NCBI GenBank assembly: GCA_964568875.1
Contig: CAZMSH010000013.1
Location: 1-64,000 of the forward strand
DNA: 64,000 nucleotides
Reading direction: 5' to 3'
Source of the DNA: SLNP01 sp964568875
GTDB taxonomy: Bacteria; Bacteroidota; Bacteroidia; Bacteroidales; VadinHA17
Shown here: one piece after another, positions 27,066 to 36,075 of the stretch
Numbering within the stretch: position 1 is the stretch's first letter
Layout of the letters: each line of letters starts with the position of its first letter
The notes under the pieces: model-generated
Seen by the model: only the letters and a program-made list of their open reading frames with translations
Databases searched by the model: none
What the model was told of the DNA's origin: nothing
Made by a program: the position numbers and the translations under genes

Positions 27066-28988
27066 ATGGAAAGACTTGCCCGTCATATTGTTTTAGTGGT
27101 TGCTGCAGCCTTTGTCTTAGCAGCTGCTGAGGCTCAGAGTACTGACAGAACGATGAGGCAGTACGGTCTTGCGAAGGATTTCACAAGCACTGTAAACATC
27201 GGTATCGATACCACTTTTTCGCTTGCTCACAGGATTCGTAAGACAGACAGTTATTCGGCATTCAACGCCTATCCTGGCAACTACGGACTTCCGGTTTATC
27301 AGATTAATTTTTTTGATCGCACAAGGAATCCCGATCATTTTCTATATCAATACTATTATCCATTCATGTATACTCCCGAAAGGGCTGTTTTCATGGACCT
27401 TCAGGTTCCTTTCACCGAAATGGTGTTTACCTACGCCGGCCCGGCCATTAACAAGGCGGAGCAGACCTTCAGGGTAAGACACTCTCACAATATCAACAGG
27501 TATCTCAACTTCGGCCTTATTTATGATATTGTTTACAGTCTTGGTCATTACTCTCATCAGAAGGCTGAAAATAAAGACTTTATCTTTCACACTTCGATGC
27601 TGAGGGAGAATTACAGGTTTTACGCTGCCCTGGGAATTAACAACCTGTACTCTAATGAGAATGGCGGTGTCGTCAATACTGCTACTGTTGATCAGTTCGA
27701 CACCCGCGACGTGCCGGTCAGGCTGGGCGGGCTTAACAGGGCAAAGAGCTCACTGAGAAACCGCAATTTTCTGTTCGTACAGTCCTGGTCGCCGACAGGA
27801 TTTGATCAGGGCTCATCAGTTGAAGACGAAGGCGGACTGGTAGTGAGGTTAAGTCATATTTTCACTACCGATGCAAATAACCGCACCTATTTTGATGCAT
27901 TGCCTGGTTCAGGGTTCTACGATACGGTTTATATAGCAACGTTGCCGGCCACAAATGACTCCCTGAAGTCACTCATGTTGAGTAACACAGTAAGGGCAGA
28001 CTTCGGATTCAGAACAAAGGGGGGATTCGAGCTTATTGCCGGCGGCGGCGTAAAGCATGAATATCATAATCATATGCAGATGATGCCGGTTCTTTTTGAC
28101 AATGATTCAACAGGAGCCGGAGCTGTCCGGTGGAATCATCAGAACCTCGCAGTAATAGGGAGAATAGAGAACCGGATAGGCAATAAGTTCGGCTGGCAGG
28201 CTGACGGAACCCTCTTTTTTGCCGGGAACCGGGCCGGTGATCTGCAGGTAAGAGGTGAGGCGCTCAGAGATTTCAACCTTAAGAAGGGAAATTCCGTACT
28301 TGAACTGCAGGGAGGATTTTCACGCATAACACCATCAGTCTGGCTCATGCGTTGGGGTAGTAATCATTTTAAATGGAATACCGAAATGGAAGGCCGGGAG
28401 TTTACCGTAACTGCCGGAGCTGCTTTCAGGTACCCGGCAAGATTGTTTGAGACGGAATTCAACTATTCTATAATAGATAATTACACCTACTTCGGCAGTG
28501 ATGCACTCCCTGCTTATCACGCAGGGGCCTTGTCGGTTGCAGCTCTTACTGTTGACAAGACATTCAGGGCCGGGGGATTCAGGTTCGGAGCCAGGGTGCT
28601 GCTGCAGCAAAGCAGCAACGAAAGCGTGTTGGATCTGCCGCTGGCTACAGCACGCGGGGCTATATGGTATGACAAAAATATCTATTTCAAAATCACCGGA
28701 GGCAATCTTCATATCGAAACCGGAGTGGAAGCTTTTATACATACACCCTATTATGCCATGACATATATGCCGGCTACGGGAAGGTTCTATAACCAGGTGG
28801 AAGAAGAGGTTGGAGGGTATCCGTTCATCAATGTTTTTCTGAATGCAAAGATTAAAAGAACACGAATTATCCTGAGTTTTGATCATATCAATCAGGGTTT
28901 TACAGGAGCAAACTATTTTCTCCTGCCTCGTTATCCACTGAATGCCAGGGCTTTCAGATATGGAGTTGCCTGGACGTTCTATGATTAG
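27066..28988 (+). CDS. Putative outer membrane porin (Bacteroidota family)
   Basis: 640 residues with a signal peptide (MERLARHIVLVVAAAFVLAAAEAQ) and a beta-strand-rich body ending in an aromatic residue pattern (FRYGVAWTFYD) as in outer membrane barrels. Segments such as YGLPVYQINFFDRTRNPD, RAVFMDLQVPFTEMVFTYAG and KAEQTFRVRHSHNINRYLNFG match the large uncharacterised Bacteroidota 'putative porin' family. Substrate unknown. The ATG at 27066 fits both the signal peptide and the promoter element. It is a single gene with its own promoter. Confidence 0.85.
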   Translation: MERLARHIVLVVAAAFVLAAAEAQSTDRTMRQYGLAKDFTSTVNIGIDTTFSLAHRIRKTDSYSAFNAYPGNYGLPVYQINFFDRTRNPDHFLYQYYYPFMYTPERAVFMDLQVPFTEMVFTYAGPAINKAEQTFRVRHSHNINRYLNFGLIYDIVYSLGHYSHQKAENKDFIFHTSMLRENYRFYAALGINNLYSNENGGVVNTATVDQFDTRDVPVRLGGLNRAKSSLRNRNFLFVQSWSPTGFDQGSSVEDEGGLVVRLSHIFTTDANNRTYFDALPGSGFYDTVYIATLPATNDSLKSLMLSNTVRADFGFRTKGGFELIAGGGVKHEYHNHMQMMPVLFDNDSTGAGAVRWNHQNLAVIGRIENRIGNKFGWQADGTLFFAGNRAGDLQVRGEALRDFNLKKGNSVLELQGGFSRITPSVWLMRWGSNHFKWNTEMEGREFTVTAGAAFRYPARLFETEFNYSIIDNYTYFGSDALPAYHAGALSVAALTVDKTFRAGGFRFGARVLLQQSSNESVLDLPLATARGAIWYDKNIYFKITGGNLHIETGVEAFIHTPYYAMTYMPATGRFYNQVEEEVGGYPFINVFLNAKIKRTRIILSFDHINQGFTGANYFLLPRYPLNARAFRYGVAWTFYD

Positions 28989-28998
28989 AAAAAATTAC

Positions 28999-29006
28999 TA
29001 TCTTTG
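28999..29006 (+). promoter_or_regulatory. -7 element for mltF
   Basis: TATCTTTG, a perfect TAnnTTTG, ending 28 bases before the ATG at 29035. Confidence 0.6.
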
Positions 29007-29034
29007 CACCCAATTTTTTTCAGGTATTTACTAA

Positions 29035-30465
29035 ATGATTTTTGTTTTGAGCAGAAGATCGTTAACATACATAATTATATCGTTCATACTATTTTTTTCA
29101 TGCAGCAGGAATCACATCACAGAGCATTCGGTACAGATCTCTTATCGTGATTTGGACGGCATAAAGGAACGAGGAAAGCTGGTCGCGGTTACTGATTTTA
29201 ATTCTACCAGTTATTTTATCTACAAGGGTGAGCCGATGGGGTTCAACTTTGAACTGCTGGGAGCCTTCGCGGGCCATTTGGGTGTAGAGCTTGAGATCAT
29301 TAGTGAGAATGATCCGGACAGGGCATTAAGCCTGCTTAACCGTGGTGAGGCAGACATTGTGGCAATGGGTTTCCCTGCCAATGGGAGATGGAGTGATCAG
29401 GTCAGGTTCACATCCACAATACACGAAACACGTGAGGTTCTGGTACAGAGAAAACCCGAGCGGTGGAGGAATATGACAGCAGACAGGGTCAACACGCTGA
29501 TGCTGCGCGATCATCATGACCTTGCAGGAAAGGTGGTCTATGTTCCCCGGGGGTCGTGGTATTCGCAAAGGATAACACAACTGCAGGGTGAGATAGGGGA
29601 TACTATATTTACCGTTGAACTCCCCTACGAGGTAGAGGGACTGGTATCTCTTGTTGCCAGGGGGGAGATTGATTATACGATCTGTGACGAAAACTACGCC
29701 ATGGTGGCTCGCAGGTTTTATCCCGACATAGACGTAAACACCCATGTCAGTTTTCTGCAAAAGAGAGCCTGGGCTATGCGAAAGCTTGAATCTGATGAAC
29801 TGGCAGCCGGTTTTGATTCCTGGCTGGAGACATATCGCAGTAACGGCAAATATGCCCTCCTTTACGCCAAGTATTACAGGAATCCCCGCTCAGGTGTCAT
29901 TTATACCAGTCGTTACTATGGTAACAGTACCGGCAGAATATCACCCTGGGATGAGCTTATAAGACAGTACAGCGATTCTATTTCATGGGATTGGAGGTTG
30001 CTTGCATCTCTGATATATCAGGAGTCAAGATTTGATCCATATGTTACTTCGAGAGCCGGGGCTTTCGGTCTTATGCAGATAATGCCTGCCACTGGTGCCA
30101 GGTATGGTATTGATATCAATTCGACACCTGAAAACAATATCAGGGCAGGGGTGATGTATATAAGGTATCTTGACAGGATGTTCAGCGAGAAGGTTCCTGA
30201 CGCGGATGAGAGACTGAAATTTATTCTTGCATCATACAATGCCGGTCCTGGTCATGTGCTTGATGCCATGCGCCTTGCTGACAGCGAAGGAGGAGATTCA
30301 ATGACCTGGCATGGAAGTGTGGAGAAGTATATTCAGAAGAAATCGGAGCCTGACTATTTTAATCATCCTGAGGTTTACCACGGCTATTTTACCGGCAGGG
30401 AAACAACGCGTTTTGTCACTGACATAATGAAGAGGTACGACCATTACCGCAACATTATAAAGTAA
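29035..30465 (+). CDS. mltF: MltF-type membrane-bound lytic transglycosylase
   Basis: 476 residues. It has an N-terminal lipoprotein-like signal (FILFFSC, cysteine at about 23), a periplasmic solute-binding domain (about 45-275, GKLVAVTDFNSTSYFIYKGE, GVELEIISENDPDRAL) and a C-terminal lysozyme-like transglycosylase domain (about 310-440) with catalytic glutamate in YQESRFDP and the GAFGLMQIMPATG motif. It cleaves peptidoglycan to 1,6-anhydro-muropeptides at the outer membrane. The 3' end overlaps the convergent Nudix gene by 11 bases. Confidence 0.9.
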   Translation: MIFVLSRRSLTYIIISFILFFSCSRNHITEHSVQISYRDLDGIKERGKLVAVTDFNSTSYFIYKGEPMGFNFELLGAFAGHLGVELEIISENDPDRALSLLNRGEADIVAMGFPANGRWSDQVRFTSTIHETREVLVQRKPERWRNMTADRVNTLMLRDHHDLAGKVVYVPRGSWYSQRITQLQGEIGDTIFTVELPYEVEGLVSLVARGEIDYTICDENYAMVARRFYPDIDVNTHVSFLQKRAWAMRKLESDELAAGFDSWLETYRSNGKYALLYAKYYRNPRSGVIYTSRYYGNSTGRISPWDELIRQYSDSISWDWRLLASLIYQESRFDPYVTSRAGAFGLMQIMPATGARYGIDINSTPENNIRAGVMYIRYLDRMFSEKVPDADERLKFILASYNAGPGHVLDAMRLADSEGGDSMTWHGSVEKYIQKKSEPDYFNHPEVYHGYFTGRETTRFVTDIMKRYDHYRNIIK

Positions 30466-31096
30466 GGCTGATCTCTTCCCTACTTAAGATCGTTAAAAGT
30501 TCGTGCAATAGCATGGCAGTGGCACCCCATATGACATGCCCTTCATAATCGTAATACTTAACCTCAAGCATCTCGTCCCTGACAGGGAAAGCTTTTTGTT
30601 TAATAATTGAAGGGTCGGCAAGTTTTTGCAGTCCGGCTTCGATTATGTGCACCACTTCGACAGGGTCTATTCTTAGATCAGGCTTACTGTTGCTCCATCC
30701 CACAACAGGTGTGACTTCAGTGTCGCTTACAGGAATATAGAGGGGTGTCAGCCGACCCAGTAGTATTACTTTCTCCGGATCAATACCTGTCTCTTCCGAG
30801 GCTTCTCTTAGTGCGGTATGAACTATATCTGTGTCGCTTTCTTCCGATTTGCCTCCCGGGAAACTGATCTGGCCGCTGTGTACGCCCCTGTATGTCGGTC
30901 TCTGTATAAGAAGGGTATTAATTGACTTGTCAGACGGGTATAACAGTATCAGAACGGCAGCCAGCCTTGAATCTTCATTTTTTACTCTTGGAAAGTCCTT
31001 TATCATCCTGTCAGATGATGCCATCTCCCACTGAACATCGGTGCCGGGGAGATCTTTTATAAGGGCTTTTCTTATTGTTTCGGGTGATGGCTTCAT
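30455..31096 (-). CDS. CoA pyrophosphatase-type Nudix hydrolase
   Basis: 213 residues. The CoA-hydrolase subfamily signature is present just before the Nudix box (NTLLIQRPTYRGVHSGQISF then PGGKSEESD), followed by the helix of the box TALREASEETGI. Members cleave CoA and acyl-CoA to phosphopantetheine and 3',5'-ADP. It is the last gene of the gatE-gatD unit, 25 bases after gatD, but there is no evident functional link. Its end overlaps mltF tail to tail. Confidence 0.87.
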   Translation of the reverse strand: MKPSPETIRKALIKDLPGTDVQWEMASSDRMIKDFPRVKNEDSRLAAVLILLYPSDKSINTLLIQRPTYRGVHSGQISFPGGKSEESDTDIVHTALREASEETGIDPEKVILLGRLTPLYIPVSDTEVTPVVGWSNSKPDLRIDPVEVVHIIEAGLQKLADPSIIKQKAFPVRDEMLEVKYYDYEGHVIWGATAMLLHELLTILSREEISLTL

Positions 31097-31121
31097 CCCA
31101 TAAGACTTATTGTCCCTTTGT

Positions 31122-32507
31122 CTATTTGCGGAATTTTCTTACAAAATCCTCCACCTCGGGGACACCACCCTGGTATACCAGATAACCATTATAAGGTTCT
31201 TTTTCTGTAATTTCATGGTTAACGGGGGTAAGCATTATCCTTTTTATTTCCTCAGGATCATCACTTTGTCCCATTGCCCAGCCAAGTTTGACCCATGCCA
31301 CTTCAGGCAGCATATTGCCAAGGGGTATTACTCCCTTTGCCATCATATCGCGGCCTGTCTCATACACGAACATGTGAACATATCCCCATATGGTTTGTAA
31401 TGTCATATAAACACTGACCCCTTCCTTCTGAGCCCTTTCCAGGGCCGGGTAGAGCTCCCTGTTCACGTGCCCGAGTCCTGTTCCGACAATTATAATGCCT
31501 TTATATCCCATATCGATAAGTGAATGCATAATGTTGACATCCATATGAGGATAGTAGTACATCATTGTAACTTTTTCGTTGAAGTAGGGCAGTATCCTCA
31601 CCTTTTTATCTTTCCTTCTGTGATTGTAGTCCTGTTTCAGATGCCCCAGACCGTTCCTGGTGACAGTTGCCACCGGCGTGTCTCCTATAGTGCGGAAAGT
31701 TGACCGGTACGAACTGTGCATTTTCCTGACTCTTGTGCCGCGGTGCAAAAATCCGTACTCATCTGATGTCGGGCCGAACATGCATACCAGCACTTCCGCA
31801 ATATCTCCGTGGCCGGCAGCATATGATGCATGGATCAGATTGAGGGCGGCATCGGAGGAGGGACGGTCGGAGGATCTCTGCGAGCCAACCAGTATTATCG
31901 GAACGGGTGAATCCTGAACCATGAATGAGAGTGCCGCAGCTGTATGATGAAGGGTGTCGGTGCCGTGACCTATAACTATACCGGCAACATTGTTCGCTAT
32001 CTCTTTACCTATTGCTCTTGCCAGTGTCATGTACTGATCGGGTCCCATATTTTCACTGAAAACGGCAAATAGTTTTTCGGTAGAGATGTTACAGACATCT
32101 GCCAGCTCGGGTACTGCGCCGTAGAGTTCTCCGGGTGAGAAGGCGGGTATTACCGCGCCGGTGCGGTAATCGAGCCTGGAGGCAATGGTTCCCCCGGTGC
32201 CGAAAAGCTTTACATTTGGCTTGTCAGATGAGTAGGGAAACTCTTTTTCGGGTATTTTGTAGTTTGCCTTCTGATAGCCTGTCTCTTTCATCGAGCTGAT
32301 GGTAGAGATGTCAATGCCGATATTGTAGCCGGTATCGATTTTAAGAACGATGTGCAGGTCGTCGTCGTTTTCTGCCCTCGGCAGCACGGTTCCGCGGAAG
32401 ACGCCTCTGGAAGTTTCAATTACTGCCTGGCCCCATACCCTCACGTTGTATTTTCTGAGAATTGAGAGAGCCGCTCCCTTATAACCCTGGAATATATCTT
32501 CTGCCAT
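31122..32507 (-). CDS. gatD: Archaeal-type Glu-tRNA(Gln) amidotransferase subunit D
   Basis: 461 residues, cytoplasmic. A small N-terminal beta-barrel-like domain (about 1-95) is followed by an asparaginase-fold glutaminase. The first catalytic threonine is in TGGTIAS (T107), the second threonine and aspartate in GHGTDT (T183, D184), and the catalytic lysine probably lies in GTRVRKMHSS near residue 267. Plain L-asparaginases are about 330-350 residues and lack the N-terminal domain; the block SSDRPSSDAALNLI and the adjacent gatE define GatD. It releases ammonia from glutamine or asparagine for GatE. It follows gatE by two bases. The family is classically archaeal, so its presence in a Bacteroidota genome points to ancient transfer (inference). 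Confidence 0.9.
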   Translation of the reverse strand: MAEDIFQGYKGAALSILRKYNVRVWGQAVIETSRGVFRGTVLPRAENDDDLHIVLKIDTGYNIGIDISTISSMKETGYQKANYKIPEKEFPYSSDKPNVKLFGTGGTIASRLDYRTGAVIPAFSPGELYGAVPELADVCNISTEKLFAVFSENMGPDQYMTLARAIGKEIANNVAGIVIGHGTDTLHHTAAALSFMVQDSPVPIILVGSQRSSDRPSSDAALNLIHASYAAGHGDIAEVLVCMFGPTSDEYGFLHRGTRVRKMHSSYRSTFRTIGDTPVATVTRNGLGHLKQDYNHRRKDKKVRILPYFNEKVTMMYYYPHMDVNIMHSLIDMGYKGIIIVGTGLGHVNRELYPALERAQKEGVSVYMTLQTIWGYVHMFVYETGRDMMAKGVIPLGNMLPEVAWVKLGWAMGQSDDPEEIKRIMLTPVNHEITEKEPYNGYLVYQGGVPEVEDFVRKFRK

Positions 32508-32509
32508 AA

Positions 32510-34492
32510 CTATTCGTCCTTACTTATTTTTTCGCTGATCTTACCGTGAAGCACTGAAAGGTCAGTATTGCCCAGTGCCTGCTTGTGCACCTGGCCCATC
32601 AGCCAGTCTATTGCTGCCGATTCTCTTTTTGAGTGTCTTATCTCCCTGAATTTTTCGTTCAGGAAGCCGATGGGAGCAAGTAGCTCGTCAATGCTTTTTT
32701 TCCTGAACCCGACGCTGGTCAATACCGATCCGAACTCCATTTCAGGATTGTCGTATATTACCGGCAACATTAGCTTTGCGATTGAGTGATGAATCTTCTT
32801 TTCGGCCAGAAACCCGAACATTGCATATATCTTTTTGTATGAGAAGCGCTTGTTGGGTTCTCTCTTGCCTTCAAGGTTTTTAAGATTATGACCGAGGAAG
32901 CAGCCTATCAGCTTGTGGCTGTATCCAAAATCGTCGGCTATATCTTCAAGTAGGGGAAGCAGGTTGCGGCTCAGCAGATATTTATGGGTGTCGTCTGGTA
33001 TTTCCCAGGCAGTCATCTGCCTGAATCTTTCTGCAACTTCAACAGGTATATCCTTTCTGAGAGACTCGATGTAATCATTTGAAAGGGGTATTGGGGGCGA
33101 GTCTGTGTCGGGGTACATACGGTCGCGCCCGGGTAGTACCCTTTCGAAGATAGTAGTACCGTCTTCAAACGATTTCCTGGTCTCGTTAGGCACCCCCTCA
33201 AATGCCAGTACAAACCTTTCTTCCACGGTTTCAATTGCAGTGGGTATGTCGTCATCCGGACCCCATAGCACTATCTGGGCATCTACGTCAGCTGCTTCAA
33301 CGAATCTGGCTATCGCCTTAAAGTCTGTCGTGATGCTTTTTGGATTGGTCTCTTCAGAGTGGACCATGTTGGGTTTTTCAATGCAGGCTATTACCTTGAG
33401 CCTGTCTGATATTTCATCGGCAAATATTTTGCCCGGCTGGGTGAAATGGGAGAGGATACCTCGGCATTTCGGCAGGTTGATGGCAATTACCCTGTAACCT
33501 CTATCGAGCGCTTCTCTTATTTCTTCTGATTGGACCAGTGTGTCAGCAAATCCTATTTCCTTCCACTTAATCGCCCATGCATCGGTGTCGGCAATACTCT
33601 TTTTCAGCAGAGATCTGATGTTCAGTAGGGCATATTGTCTGAATGCTTCGTTATGAGACAGCTCAGGTATCCACTTGTTGTGGGCAACTCCTTTTATCTC
33701 TACCCTGCTGCCACCTTCGCAGCTCACATTCACATCTTCCCTTGCAGCGCCCATGCCTGTCCTTACAAGACCCGAACTGCGGTTCAGGAAGCGGATATAT
33801 TCTGCTGCCTCAGCCAGTTCATCAGGCGTTTCCATATCGGGATATGTTACTGTTTCTATCAGCGGCATCCCAAGGCGATCGGTCTTGTAAATCCTTGTAT
33901 GACCTACGTCAGAAATTTCCCGGCACGAGTCTTCCTCAATGCTGAGCTGGATAACCCTTACCTTCTTATTTTTAAGTTCCAGCTCTCCTTCAACACCCAG
34001 AATGGCTGTTCGCTGAAAGCCTGTAGGTATACTTCCGTCGAGATACTGTTTACGGGTAATATGAACTTCACCTACAATGTTTAACTTGCAAAGCAGTGAC
34101 AGCTTCAGTGCTATTTCCAGCGCCTCCCTGTCGATGGGAAAAGGAGGCGTGTCGTCGACTTCGTATGTGCAGGCGGTCTGATTATTGATGCGGTAGATAA
34201 TCTCCTTTCTTGTTTTGAACTCCATCAACGCGGTTCCATCATATACCCCAAGTTCACTCAGGGTCGGCCTCATATGCCTTATTACCTCGGCATCAAATTC
34301 ATCGTTACTATGATATACGCCGGCCGGACAACGGCAAAAAAGCTTGCCTTGGGTATTCAGCTGTTGATGCACTTCGAGGCCTGACTTGAATCCGATTCTT
34401 CGGTAATCGGCGCGTGTGGCTTTTTTAAACTCCACATAACCAATTGCCTTCATCGTTCTGGTATAGTTCCTTGCCGGATTGAATTTTTCCAT
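32510..34492 (-). CDS. gatE: Archaeal-type Glu-tRNA(Gln) amidotransferase subunit E
   Basis: 660 residues from ATG 34492 (a TTG four codons earlier is less likely). It is the GatB/GatE kinase-transamidase that phosphorylates and amidates Glu-tRNA(Gln). The N-terminal block GFKSGLEVHQQLNTQGKLFC then RC (about residues 34-55), the RKQYLDGSIPTGFQRT motif, LSIEEDSCREI and DRLGMPLIE define the catalytic half. Unlike GatB it carries an inserted GAD domain of the aspartyl-tRNA-synthetase type (about 370-475, ending in EGVPNETRKSFEDGTTIFER). After it come the GRDRMYPDTDSPPI motif and a C-terminal helical tail domain. The GAD insertion is diagnostic of GatE. First gene of gatE-gatD-Nudix. Confidence 0.92.
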   Translation of the reverse strand: MEKFNPARNYTRTMKAIGYVEFKKATRADYRRIGFKSGLEVHQQLNTQGKLFCRCPAGVYHSNDEFDAEVIRHMRPTLSELGVYDGTALMEFKTRKEIIYRINNQTACTYEVDDTPPFPIDREALEIALKLSLLCKLNIVGEVHITRKQYLDGSIPTGFQRTAILGVEGELELKNKKVRVIQLSIEEDSCREISDVGHTRIYKTDRLGMPLIETVTYPDMETPDELAEAAEYIRFLNRSSGLVRTGMGAAREDVNVSCEGGSRVEIKGVAHNKWIPELSHNEAFRQYALLNIRSLLKKSIADTDAWAIKWKEIGFADTLVQSEEIREALDRGYRVIAINLPKCRGILSHFTQPGKIFADEISDRLKVIACIEKPNMVHSEETNPKSITTDFKAIARFVEAADVDAQIVLWGPDDDIPTAIETVEERFVLAFEGVPNETRKSFEDGTTIFERVLPGRDRMYPDTDSPPIPLSNDYIESLRKDIPVEVAERFRQMTAWEIPDDTHKYLLSRNLLPLLEDIADDFGYSHKLIGCFLGHNLKNLEGKREPNKRFSYKKIYAMFGFLAEKKIHHSIAKLMLPVIYDNPEMEFGSVLTSVGFRKKSIDELLAPIGFLNEKFREIRHSKRESAAIDWLMGQVHKQALGNTDLSVLHGKISEKISKDE

Positions 34493-34727
34493 TTTGGTAG
34501 ACAAAATTGAGCAACCAAGTTAACTGGTTCATATGATTATTCAAAGTGTAGATAATCAGAAAGTTTGCTCCTGTTATTGATTGTAACTGATTGGTCGCGA
34601 TGAGCAAAACAGGATAAGATTTTCAGTCTTGTCGCTTCAAAAAATATATCAAAAGGAAGAAGTTGCTATAAATAAAAATATTTGTTGTATACTGCGTGCT
34701 GTGACGGTCTGATAATGCAGTACCGCC

Positions 34728-35972
34728 TTAATCATATCTTATAGCTTTTACGGGTGTAATCCTTCCAATAAGGCGGGCAGGAATAAGTAGCATAAGAATG
34801 ATAGCAGCCATTGTGCCTGCATTGAGGATTATTATATGCAGGGGATCCAGATTGATTGGTACCGTACTGAGGTAATAGGAGGTGGGGTCGAGGCTTATAA
34901 AGCCGGTTGAACTTTGCAGCCATGCCAGGCCGATACCGATGAGGTTGCCCCAGAAGACTCCCTTGCCTGTCAGCCAGGCGGCCTGGTAAAGAAAGGCTTT
35001 GCTTATCAGGTTGTCACCGGCCCCAACGGCCTTAAGTACACCTATCATGTTTGTCTTTTCAAGAATAAGTATCAGCAGGCCCGATATCATATTGAATCCT
35101 GATACGATAAGCATCAGAACAATAATTACAATGACATTGAGGTCCTGGAAGTTCAGCCAGTCAAATATCTGAGGGTATCGTATCCTGATATTTGACACCT
35201 TGAGCCTCTCCTCATCTTCGGTTATCTGATATCCTATTGCGTCGCGTATTACCCAGGTCAGGTATTCCAGGTCGCCGAAATTATCAATTACAATCTCGAA
35301 ACCGCTTACCTGGTTATCTTCCCATCCGTTGAGACGGCGAATATGCCCTATATCACAAAATACATATATCTTGTCGAATTCTGCCAGGCTGGTTTCATAT
35401 ATTCCTGATATGGTGAATCGTCGTACCCTGGGAGGTTCCTGAACGAAATGCATTGCGAACGAATCGCCGATGCTAAGGTCAAGCAGATCGCACAACTTTT
35501 TTGAGACGACTACGCTGTTCGTTGTGGATGAGTCATTTACCGTAAAAACTTCTCCTTCGACCATGTTTGAAATAAAGAAATCCCAGTCGTAATCGCTTCC
35601 CACTCCTTTCAATACAACACCCTGGATGTTCTCGTTAGCCTGTATGATGCCTGCTTTCGTTGCAAATACCTGAATATGTTTTATGCCGGGCACGGTCTTG
35701 ATTTTCCCGGTGAATTCCTGTTCCATGTTTACCGGAACTGTCTCATATGAGATATTTGAGTCAAAATTTATAACCTGTATGTGAGACCCGAATCCGGCTA
35801 CTTTATCACGGATCTCCTGCTTGAAACCTGTCAGTATTGATATTGCAAGTATCATCACTGCCAGACCAAGCGCTATTCCTGTAATGGCAATTATATTTAT
35901 TGGCCTGGAAAAGGATGTTTCTCCTTTGCGATCCTTTATCAGTCTTTTTGCTATGAAATAGGGAGTATTCAT
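34728..35972 (-). CDS. LolC/LolE-type ABC transporter permease
   Basis: 414 residues of the FtsX/MacB-like permease family: a short cytoplasmic N-terminus, a first helix (about 28-50), a large periplasmic domain (about 51-275) and three helices in the C-terminal third (LNVIVIIVLMLIVSGFNMIS, then NLIGIGLAWLQ, then NAGTMAAIILMLLI). It resembles the permeases of the lipoprotein-releasing Lol system. No ATPase gene is adjacent, which is common in Bacteroidota. The 235 bases downstream to gatE contain no gene or clear terminator. Confidence 0.85.
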   Translation of the reverse strand: MNTPYFIAKRLIKDRKGETSFSRPINIIAITGIALGLAVMILAISILTGFKQEIRDKVAGFGSHIQVINFDSNISYETVPVNMEQEFTGKIKTVPGIKHIQVFATKAGIIQANENIQGVVLKGVGSDYDWDFFISNMVEGEVFTVNDSSTTNSVVVSKKLCDLLDLSIGDSFAMHFVQEPPRVRRFTISGIYETSLAEFDKIYVFCDIGHIRRLNGWEDNQVSGFEIVIDNFGDLEYLTWVIRDAIGYQITEDEERLKVSNIRIRYPQIFDWLNFQDLNVIVIIVLMLIVSGFNMISGLLILILEKTNMIGVLKAVGAGDNLISKAFLYQAAWLTGKGVFWGNLIGIGLAWLQSSTGFISLDPTSYYLSTVPINLDPLHIIILNAGTMAAIILMLLIPARLIGRITPVKAIRYD

Positions 35973-35985
35973 CTCATTAAAGTCT

Positions 35986-35993
35986 CAAAATTA
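35986..35993 (-). promoter_or_regulatory. -7 element for LolC/E-type gene
   Basis: TAATTTTG on the minus strand, a perfect TAnnTTTG, ending 13 bases before the ATG at 35972. Confidence 0.55.
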
Positions 35994-36075
35994 ATAAATT
36001 TGGACCAATAAGTGAGTCTCTCCGGACTTAACCGGAAGCAAACAGATGATATTAATGATATTAAAAACCTGAACA

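Noticed and set aside
31122..32507. Simple L-asparaginase annotation for the gatD gene
   Set aside because: The protein is about 110 residues longer than L-asparaginases, has an extra N-terminal domain and the SSDRPSSDAALN block, and sits two bases from gatE.
34493..34727. Possible small gene or RNA in the 235-base gap between gatE and the LolC/E-type gene
   Set aside because: No start with a plausible coding frame, no hairpin and no promoter element with full consensus was found; it is A/T-rich spacer as far as can be seen.
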